Shown here: positions 1 through 5,676 of the stretch, piece after piece
Position numbering within the stretch: the first letter of the stretch is position 1
Layout of the letters: each line of letters starts with the position of its first letter
NCBI GenBank assembly: GCA_047638815.1
Contig: JBLIMR010000097.1
Location: 1 to 5,889 of the forward strand
Length of the DNA: 5,889 nucleotides
DNA from: JAJRRH01 sp047638815
Lineage (GTDB): Bacteria; Bacteroidota; Bacteroidia; Flavobacteriales_D; JABDKJ01
Direction: 5' to 3'
Made by a program: the position numbers and the translations under genes
The notes under the pieces: generated by a model
What the model was told of the DNA's origin: nothing
Seen by the model: only the letters and a program-made list of their open reading frames with translations
Database searches by the model: none

Positions 1-929
1 CCATTGATGTATAGTTTGTCCTTTGTTGGGTTAGGGTATATGAGAATGAGATTTTGAGTCGATCTGACAAGACCTAGAGGCGTAACTTGATAATCTGTCA
101 GTTCTCCAAAGCACTCGAGCTCATCTCCATTTAGGCAAATTAAATCATGATCTATGGATTTGTCTTCACCCACGTTGATGACAACAAAATTTTCTCCATT
201 AAATTCTCCCATGCCACTTCCGATAAGTTCAATATTATCGAAAGAATCGTAAGAGAAATCAGTACTCCAGCTAGCAGCACCCAGATCCCCAGCAAAGAAC
301 ATTGTATGATTGCTAAGGCTAGTGAAAAGTGGCATTATAGTCGGCCAAAAATTGACTGTTTCACTTTGTCCAGTTATCGAGTTTGGCGTTATGTTTGAGT
401 ATATGTTGTCGTCAGTTTTCCATAGAACTTGATGAAAAAAAACGTAAATATTCGACACTACATCTTGGTTGGATAAAAGAGTGTTCTCCAAAAAGACAAG
501 TTGTTCCCCGCTGATATTCCAACCATCAATATTTGGGTCCAGGATTATGAAAAGATCTCCTTCGTGAAGGAAATGAAAATAGGTGTCTCCATATCGGTCT
601 TCGAATAGAGGTCGGTCTTCCATGTCATGATTACCCACAGCGAAGTAAATGGGTAATCCGAGGGCTGCAATATCAACATCAACTTCATCCCAATCTTCAG
701 CGGTTGGGTTGCTAGAAACTATATCGCCAGTGAAAATACCAAATTGAATTTCAGGTCTTCCCTGTATGTATTCAAACTTATCCTTGAAGGGAGGATGAAG
801 TCCAATGTTGTCTACTCCAGCAGCACCATAAGTGTGCCCTGCAACTAAAAACGAATACGCAGCATTATCTTGGCCGCTCAGTGAGTGATAAAATACTGTA
901 AGAATAGATAAGAGTACAATAGGCTTCAA
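1..929 (-). CDS. Secreted calcineurin-like metallophosphoesterase with T9SS sorting domain (3' end outside window)
   Basis: Reading the minus strand gives 309 codons open to the window edge. The predicted start is TTG at 929-927: an in-frame TAG lies eleven codons upstream and no ATG or GTG occurs between. From that start, residues 1-19 form a signal peptide (MKPIVLLSILTVFYHSLSG) followed by Gln20. Metallophosphoesterase motifs follow: AGHTYG (30-35), GDIV (68-71), GNHD (99-102), FFHQ (165-167 region, His166) and AGDLG (213-217). The usual first motif DxH and last motif GHxH are not present in standard form. The visible end, LILIYPNPTKDKLYIN (294-309), is the beginning of a type A T9SS sorting domain, so the protein is expected to be exported and released or anchored at the surface. 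The family hydrolyses phosphomonoesters or diesters; the substrate here cannot be told. It lies 82 bases downstream of the broken gene on the same strand. The fold call is confident; the start codon is less so. Confidence 0.88.
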   Translation of the reverse strand, partial: MKPIVLLSILTVFYHSLSGQDNAAYSFLVAGHTYGAAGVDNIGLHPPFKDKFEYIQGRPEIQFGIFTGDIVSSNPTAEDWDEVDVDIAALGLPIYFAVGNHDMEDRPLFEDRYGDTYFHFLHEGDLFIILDPNIDGWNISGEQLVFLENTLLSNQDVVSNIYVFFHQVLWKTDDNIYSNITPNSITGQSETVNFWPTIMPLFTSLSNHTMFFAGDLGAASWSTDFSYDSFDNIELIGSGMGEFNGENFVVINVGEDKSIDHDLICLNGDELECFGELTDYQVTPLGLVRSTQNLILIYPNPTKDKLYIN

Positions 930-950
930 TGAATCAATGGTTATGAAACT

Positions 951-978
951 TAAAGATACCTATATTCTTTTAGCTCAA
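951..978 (-). promoter_or_regulatory. Possible Bacteroidota-type promoter for the metallophosphoesterase gene
   Basis: On the minus strand TTG (978-976) is followed after 17 bases by TATCTTTA (958-951), one base off the Bacteroidota -7 consensus TAnnTTTG. It would start transcription about 15 bases before the TTG start codon. The -33 match is only three bases and AT-rich DNA gives such matches by chance, so this is a weak suggestion. Confidence 0.2.
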
Positions 979-1011
979 TCGACATTCACCTTAATGTTGT
1001 AAGTAATAGCC

Positions 1012-1655
1012 TTATTGCTTAATGATTTTTTTCTTTGAAATTATAACACCAACATTGTCTTGTAAAACGAGATTGTATATTCCCGAATCAAAATAAGTGA
1101 GATCAATATAATTTGATCCACCTTGTAAGATTTCAGATATAATAGTCATGCCGCTAATGTCAATTAATTCAATAGCAGCGTAGTCAAAGTAACTATCAAT
1201 GTAAACTCCATTGGATGCGGGTTAGGATAAATGTTTAGCCCGATTTCATTTTCTTCAATGCCACTTGGCTCTTCAGCACATTCACACTCTACTGATAATT
1301 TACCGATGTAGGGATAAGACAACCCATTCCCAGCATGAGGCAAGGTGAATTCATCATTTAAATTGAGTATATCTGTATGTACATGTGCAAAATAGAATTG
1401 GTTGTTATAGCTCGCTAATTGTCCGCTATATAAATTAGAGCCGCCATCGATAAATTTTTCATCGACAACATCAAGATCGCTAATATCAAATAATAGGGGA
1501 GTGGCTCCAATGGTATTTGCAACCCCAATCAATTTCTTTTCATTTCGTCCAGTGATCAGAGCATTTGCTCCTTTATTAATAAGTATTTCGGCTGTAGCCT
1601 TTCCAATACCAGAACTTCCACCAGTGATAATAATGTTTGAATTTTTCATTTCCAT
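1012..1655 (-). pseudogene. Chimeric, frameshifted gene: short-chain dehydrogenase N-terminus joined to a T9SS-secreted protein tail
   Basis: From ATG at 1655 the first ~67 residues are a classical short-chain dehydrogenase/reductase N-terminus: a beta strand, the NAD(P)-binding glycine motif TGGSSGIG (residues 11-18), ITGR (34-37) and FDISDLD (56-62). At about residue 68 (near base 1454) the similarity stops, well before the NNAG motif and the YxxxK catalytic pair. The rest (LYSGQLASYNNQFYFAHVHTD and a Cys-containing linker CECAEEPSG) reads like the end of an extracellular protein and leads into a sorting domain, LNIYPNP. At about 1215-1220 the frame breaks: this reading continues only to a TAA at 1164, whereas the next frame continues SNGVYIDSYFDYAAIEL... 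through GIYNLVLQD to KKKIIKQ and stop at 1014-1012, completing a normal type A sorting domain. There is no signal peptide, so a fused product could neither act as a dehydrogenase nor be exported. The simplest reading is a deletion or recombination remnant. A sequencing error could explain the frameshift but not the fusion. Confidence 0.8.
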
Positions 1656-1992
1656 TTTTTTAGACTACGATACTTACATAAGCTCGAGAGGATTCATCTC
1701 AAGTTTATGAAATTATATCAGTCATGAAGATTTGACAATATTACAGTTGATTCAGCCAATCACTTGAATTTGGACATAATTATTGATTTAAATTTGATCT
1801 AATAGCAATTATTGGGGTCGTTTAGTAGATTTGATTTACTTAATGTTAACTCCTTTTTGTGAAGAACATTTGGGCTCTTCGCGAGGATTTCGATCAATTT
1901 GTATTTGTGGCACATCAGCTCATGTTTATCTAATGAACACAAAATCAATAAGTTGACGGTAAATTTTATTTATGAATAAGCCACTGGTGTAG

Positions 1993-2127
1993 TTAAGAAA
2001 TAAATATTAACTTAGTGGGGCTGAGAGTGAATATAACAATTAGCCATAAAGACTTTAAACTATATCCAATAATTAACCAAAGACGAACTATCAATAAAAA
2101 GAGAAGAAGAACGATCAAATTCTTCAT
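1993..2127 (-). CDS. Candidate small hydrophobic peptide, 44 residues
   Basis: On the minus strand an ATG at 2127 opens 44 codons ending in TAA at 1995-1993. The peptide begins MKNLIVLLLFLLIVRLWLII and has a second hydrophobic stretch, SLWLIVIFTLS, near residues 28-38, so it would be a membrane peptide with one or two short segments. It does not match a family I recognise. A weak -7-like CATATTTG lies about 25 bases upstream. Such Leu/Ile-rich frames arise by chance in AT-rich DNA, so it is listed only as a candidate; small membrane peptides of this kind include toxins, but nothing here shows that role. Confidence 0.22.
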   Translation of the reverse strand: MKNLIVLLLFLLIVRLWLIIGYSLKSLWLIVIFTLSPTKLIFIS

Positions 2128-2196
2128 AGACCAAGTCTCTAGATTTCTTTCAAATATGAATACTTAATGTCATCTATTTAAAAGTGATTGAAAAAA

Positions 2197-2214
2197 TATT
2201 GTGAATTCGCAATA
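2197..2214 (+). promoter_or_regulatory. Hairpin-forming near-palindrome just upstream of the mosaic-protein start
   Basis: TATTGTGAATTCGCAATA is symmetric about the GAATTC core apart from one T/G pair. As RNA it folds into a seven-pair stem (one G-U wobble) with an AAUU loop. It ends five bases before the ATG at 2220, where a ribosome binding region would lie. It could be a protein operator or a structure affecting translation start; the sequence does not decide between them. Confidence 0.4.
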
Positions 2215-2219
2215 ACATT

Positions 2220-5200
2220 ATGATAGCCAAACTTTATTTTAAAAAGGTACTTACTATACTTTTTCTACTTTTGATAAATTCCTCTTATTTCTCGCAAGAA
2301 TATTGCTTGATAATAGAAGAGGTAGCTAATGATGGTGTTAACTTTGATGTGAGCATCGGAATCCTTGGAGATCAAGCTTTTAATTTAGGAAGTTCAAGCT
2401 TGCAGTTTCATGCCAACCCAGCAGCTTTTGGGCAACCTTCGATATTGTTAGCTTCTGTAAAACCACCTGAATACCTACCGGCAACTGTTTTGCAAGATGG
2501 GAATGGTGATTTCACTTTCGACTTTACATTGGTGACTCAACCAGGAAAGTTAGTGAGTGCTTTTCCAAATTATACGGAATTAGTAATAATTCGATTGCCA
2601 ATACAAGATTATCAATTGGCTGCAGAAGGTATCTCTTGGTTGTATGATGGATCTACTCAATTAACTGAAGTATATCTAGATGATAATTTGACTCAATTAT
2701 TTGCCATAAATTCTACATGTCTTCAGGGAGTGACCAATGGCGAACTTTTCCAAAACAATAAATGTCAGTTAGCTACTGAAATTTCGGAAGGATTGTATAC
2801 GGAGGTCGGACACACCCAGGGAATAGATGGGGCGTCCAATTTGTGTTTTTCAGGTGATCTTGTTGATGATGCTTCTTGGTATCTATATACTGCTTCTGAC
2901 TCGGGAATTGTAACGGTTAGTTCAAGTATTGATTTAGACTTACCCGACACAAGGATTTCTATATTTACTGGAAGTTGTGGTTCCTTAACCTGTCTTGCTT
3001 CAGATGATGATTCAGGGACAAATTTTACTTCAACAGCATCCTTTACTGCTGCAGCTGGTGATAGTTATTACTTAGAATGGGATGATCGATGGGATGATCA
3101 AGAATTTGATTTTGAGGTTACATTAATTCCATTTGGAATTGATACGGATGGTGATGGAACCAATGATACCGAAGATAATTGTATAAGCATTGCTAATCCA
3201 AGTCAATCGGATAATGATAATGATGGTATAGGAGATGTTTGTGATGGGGATATTGATGGAGATGGTTTTCTCAATGAAAATGATTGTGCACCTTTTGATG
3301 CTGGAATATATCCTGGAGTTGCTTGTAATGATGCAAATGCGTTAACCGCATTGGACATAATACAAAATGATTGCACGTGCGCTGGTACACTTATTCCTCT
3401 AAATGCGGATTGCAATAATGCGATTAATATTAGTGAGGGGATTTTTACTTCACCAGGAGCATTTGCTGGAGCTGGCGCATCTAACAATTGCGCATTTGAA
3501 GCTGTTAATGCAATATGGTATGCGTATACAGCATCAGAGAGTGGATCATGCCTAGTTACTTCCCAGATTGATCCAGACCTCCCTGATACTAGAATATCCA
3601 TTTATAGTGGGGATTGTGCAAACTTGAATTGTGTTATTTCGGATGATGATGGTGGACAAAATTTCACCTCTCTTACAATATTTGACGTAGTTCAAGGTGA
3701 AACTTATTTACTGGAATGGGATGATAGATGGGAAGCAGATGCATTCGATTTTGAAGTGAATTTTGTTCAAGCGATTGATGGTTGCACTGATTCTCAAGCT
3801 TGTAATTATAACAATCTTGCGGCAATTGATGATGGAACATGTTTGATTCCTGGGGGTTGTGATGTATGTTCTGGAGAACAGAATGGATTGGGAATTTTAA
3901 TTGATAATCCAGAGATAGGTGATCCTTGTGATGACGGAAATATAAACACATTGAATGATGTTTTTACTGATTGTTTTATCTGTGGGGGAGTTGATATTTC
4001 TGGTTGTACATCGCCAGTAGCATGTAATTACAACATCCTGGCAGTAGTAGATAATGGTTCTTGTATTCTGCCTTTTGGATGTGATGCGTGCAGCGGTGAA
4101 ACAGATGGTACAGGTGTCGTGGTTGATTTACCAGAAATAGGTGCACCTTGTAATGATGGAATTTTTGAGACTTCAAATGATAGTTATATAGATTGCGGTG
4201 TTTGTGAGGGGAAATTTCGTTTGGGATGTATGGACGAAACCGCCTGTAATTACAACTTTAAGGCAACATTAGATGATGGATCCTGTATCAATCCAATTGG
4301 ATGTGATGGTTGTTCAGAAGAGGCTGGAGTAAATGGATTTATAGTTGATTTTCCTGAAATAGGAGATGCGTGTGACGATGGTGAGTCAAAGACCATTGAC
4401 GATGTGATTGTTGAGTGTGGGTTATGTCAGGGCATGTTTGTTTATGGCTGTCTAAATCCTGCTGCTTGTAATTTTGATGTTGAAGTCACTGTTAGTAACG
4501 GATCTTGTATTTTTGCTTCAGGTTGTGATTTATGTTCAGGAGAGACAGATGGCACAGGATTAGTCATCGACAACCCAGAAAAAGGAGAAGCGTGTGATGA
4601 TGGAAACAATAATACAGTTAATGATATTGTTTCAGAAATATGCATTTGTCAAGGAACTTTACTTGATATGGATGGGGATGGAGTTGGAGATTTCAGTGAC
4701 AACTGTGTTGGGACTTTTAATCCAGGTCAAGAAGATTCGGATTTCGATAATGTTGGTGATGTGTGTGACGAGCTTTCGATAGAGTTGAATGTATTTCTGG
4801 AAGGCCCATATGATTCAGCTTCCGGTTTGATGACTGATTTATTAAGAACGAATAATTTTCTTCCTTTGACGGAGCCTTTTACTACATTTGGTTATAATCA
4901 TATTAAGGGAGGAGGAGAGACTACTACTGCTAGTATGATGATGGTCATTGGACCATTTGCTGTGGTCGATTGGTTGTTGTTAGAAATTAGAGATCCACAG
5001 GACCCATCTTTAATCATACAGTCAAAATCAGTCTTACTTCTTAGAAATGGTAATGTGGTATCAGAGGATGGACAATCATTATTGGTGGCAGATAACCTGG
5101 GAATAGGATCAGTTCATTTAGCGATTAAACATAGAAATCATTTAGGTATTCGAACGGCTGAAAGTATTCCCGTTGGACAGTTTACAATTGTCGACTTTCG

Positions 5201-5456
5201 TTCATCAGGGACAAATATTTTTGGAAATAATCCAGTGAAACAAATCAATGGAGACAACGTCATGGTAGCTGGGGATGCTAATTCTGATGGTCAGATAAAT
5301 TCTTTTGATAAAAACTTATTCTGGCGAGTAGAAAATGGAGGTGCATATGATTACTTTGACGATGAAGCAGATTTCAACCTGGATGGTGCGGTTAACGCAA
5401 TAGATATAAACTTGTACTGGATAATTAATAATTCTCTAATCGAACAATTAGATTAG
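2220..5456 (+). CDS. Large secreted multidomain protein: cohesin-like, 2x PPC-like, TSP3, 4x 8-Cys repeats, dockerin-like C-terminus
   Basis: The 1078-residue product begins with a signal peptide (MIAKLYFKKVLTILFLLLIN, cleavage likely after Ser25, leaving Gln26). Residues ~27-170 form a beta-rich domain resembling cohesin-like domains of Bacteroidota exoproteins (FNLGSSSLQFHANPAAF at 54-70). Residues ~182-304 and ~398-516 are two related pre-peptidase-C-like beta domains sharing WYxYTASxSG, DLPDTRISI and LEWDDRW. Between them lie thrombospondin type 3 repeats (308-356, e.g. DTDGDGTNDTEDNC) and a MopE-like metal motif (DCAPFDAGIYPG, 355-366). Residues 521-812 are four 74-residue Cys-rich repeats, then a further type 3 unit (816-850). 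Residues ~851-993 are a beta module common near the ends of Bacteroidota exoproteins (VDWLLLEIRD, HLAIKHRNHLG). The end is dockerin-like: calcium loops DANSDGQINSFD (1019-1030) and DFNLDGAVNAID (1051-1062), each followed by NLFW or NLYW. No enzyme domain and no T9SS sorting domain is visible. It is probably a calcium-stabilised, disulfide-rich surface or adhesion protein; that role is inferred from architecture only. Confidence 0.93.
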   Translation: MIAKLYFKKVLTILFLLLINSSYFSQEYCLIIEEVANDGVNFDVSIGILGDQAFNLGSSSLQFHANPAAFGQPSILLASVKPPEYLPATVLQDGNGDFTFDFTLVTQPGKLVSAFPNYTELVIIRLPIQDYQLAAEGISWLYDGSTQLTEVYLDDNLTQLFAINSTCLQGVTNGELFQNNKCQLATEISEGLYTEVGHTQGIDGASNLCFSGDLVDDASWYLYTASDSGIVTVSSSIDLDLPDTRISIFTGSCGSLTCLASDDDSGTNFTSTASFTAAAGDSYYLEWDDRWDDQEFDFEVTLIPFGIDTDGDGTNDTEDNCISIANPSQSDNDNDGIGDVCDGDIDGDGFLNENDCAPFDAGIYPGVACNDANALTALDIIQNDCTCAGTLIPLNADCNNAINISEGIFTSPGAFAGAGASNNCAFEAVNAIWYAYTASESGSCLVTSQIDPDLPDTRISIYSGDCANLNCVISDDDGGQNFTSLTIFDVVQGETYLLEWDDRWEADAFDFEVNFVQAIDGCTDSQACNYNNLAAIDDGTCLIPGGCDVCSGEQNGLGILIDNPEIGDPCDDGNINTLNDVFTDCFICGGVDISGCTSPVACNYNILAVVDNGSCILPFGCDACSGETDGTGVVVDLPEIGAPCNDGIFETSNDSYIDCGVCEGKFRLGCMDETACNYNFKATLDDGSCINPIGCDGCSEEAGVNGFIVDFPEIGDACDDGESKTIDDVIVECGLCQGMFVYGCLNPAACNFDVEVTVSNGSCIFASGCDLCSGETDGTGLVIDNPEKGEACDDGNNNTVNDIVSEICICQGTLLDMDGDGVGDFSDNCVGTFNPGQEDSDFDNVGDVCDELSIELNVFLEGPYDSASGLMTDLLRTNNFLPLTEPFTTFGYNHIKGGGETTTASMMMVIGPFAVVDWLLLEIRDPQDPSLIIQSKSVLLLRNGNVVSEDGQSLLVADNLGIGSVHLAIKHRNHLGIRTAESIPVGQFTIVDFRSSGTNIFGNNPVKQINGDNVMVAGDANSDGQINSFDKNLFWRVENGGAYDYFDDEADFNLDGAVNAIDINLYWIINNSLIEQLD
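2763..3767 (+). repeat. Duplicated PPC-like beta domain (copies at 2763-3134 and 3411-3767)
   Basis: The two copies align at protein level through SEGxxT, NxC, WYxYTASxSG, IDxDLPDTRISI, SDDDxGxNFTS and LEWDDRWxxxxFDFEV. At DNA level the same residues are often spelled with different codons (for example for DLPDTRISI), so the duplication is old and the protein sequence has been held by selection. The copies are separated by the thrombospondin type 3 and MopE-like segment. The domain type resembles pre-peptidase C-terminal domains, which are extracellular beta sandwiches; that assignment is by pattern only. Confidence 0.75.
3780..4655 (+). repeat. Four tandem 74-residue (222-base) repeats with eight cysteines each
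   Basis: Repeats start at residues 521, 595, 669 and 743, exactly 74 apart with no indels until the last. Each has Cys at offsets +1, +7, +20, +26, +29, +49, +64 and +67 from its first Gly; only the fourth differs, with one Cys moved by one position (808 rather than 807). Each repeat has three parts: GCxxxxACNYNxxAxxDDGSC, then GCDxCSGExxGxG, then PEIGxxCDDGxxxTxND and a closing CxxCxG. The first part is a motif frequent in marine Bacteroidota exoproteins. The even cysteine count suggests four disulfides per unit in the exported protein, which is an inference. Confidence 0.9.
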
Positions 5457-5673
5457 GTTTTCTATTTGAAAATCATTTAGAGTTATTACTCGAATTTCAA
5501 TCAATAAATTAAGTTCCTTTTCGTTCATGATAAGGACCTTTATTTAATGAGAGGGCAAAAATCACTAGCAACTTAGGGCACAACCATTAAGCCGACCCTC
5601 TATCTACGATAGATAGCTGTCAGTTATATTTTTTGTCTTAAATTGCATTAAAATTTAATTTGGGGCTTATTAA
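5457..5673. other. 217-base intergenic region
   Basis: No gene is seen between the mosaic-protein stop and the next secreted-protein gene on the same strand. It holds two hairpins (5600-5616 and 5652-5676, listed separately), a weak TTTTC/GAAAA inverted repeat directly after the stop (5458-5472), and a T-run at 5629-5634. No promoter match was convincing; ATTTTTTG at 5628-5635 resembles but does not fit the Bacteroidota -7 element. Confidence 0.55.
5600..5616 (+). terminator. Possible terminator hairpin downstream of the mosaic-protein gene
   Basis: CTATCTA and TAGATAG form a perfect seven-pair stem around a CGA loop. A run of six T follows at 5629-5634, but 12 bases after the stem rather than directly, and the stem is AU-rich. 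It sits 144 bases after the stop codon. A terminator is possible but not well supported. Confidence 0.25.
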
Positions 5674-5676
5674 ATT
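5652..5676 (+). repeat. Inverted repeat overlapping the predicted start of the last gene
   Basis: AATTTAAT (5652-5659) and ATTAAATT (5669-5676) are perfect inverted copies around a nine-base loop TTGGGGCTT. The right arm contains the in-frame TAA and the ATT taken as start codon. The stem is all A-T, so as RNA it would be weak; it may be an operator or only a chance feature of AT-rich DNA. Confidence 0.3.

Larger units (their letters stand above)
1656..2219. other. 564-base intergenic region
   Basis: This AT-rich gap separates the minus-strand gene pair from the plus-strand mosaic gene, so it should contain divergent promoters. I saw no tRNA, rRNA or recognisable riboswitch and no long open frame with a known family. 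It contains a weak hydrophobic small-ORF candidate (1993-2127, minus), an inverted repeat GAAGAA/TTCTTC (about 2106-2125, short loop), and the near-palindrome next to the 2220 start. Otherwise I see nothing in it. Confidence 0.6.

Noticed and set aside
147..398. Plus-strand 83-codon open frame
   Set aside because: It lies wholly opposite the metallophosphoesterase, whose minus-strand reading has clear family motifs.
1001..1020. Imperfect hairpin at the end of the chimeric gene (AAG, AATA / TATT, CTT arms)
   Set aside because: Only seven AT-rich pairs with a mismatch and no T-run, so not a credible terminator.
1799..1915. 38-codon minus-strand frame starting MCHKYKLIEILAKSPNV
   Set aside because: No recognised family, no start signal and a length expected by chance; not enough to call a gene or a remnant.
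2015..2080. GGGGCTGAGAG, reminiscent of a thiamine (TPP) riboswitch element
   Set aside because: The second conserved TPP half (ACCTGATCTGGATAATGCC-like) and the closing stem are absent, and no thiamine gene follows.
3203..4176. Long minus-strand open frames opposite the mosaic gene
   Set aside because: They mirror the Asp/Cys-rich plus-strand repeats, have low-complexity His/Gln/Ser composition and no family features.
3780..4655. A 222-base tandem array considered as a CRISPR or DNA-level satellite
   Set aside because: The period is a protein repeat in one open frame; copies differ widely at DNA level and lack repeat-spacer structure.
5458..5472. TTTTC/GAAAA inverted repeat directly after the mosaic-gene stop
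   Set aside because: Five weak pairs with no following T-tract; too weak to call a terminator.
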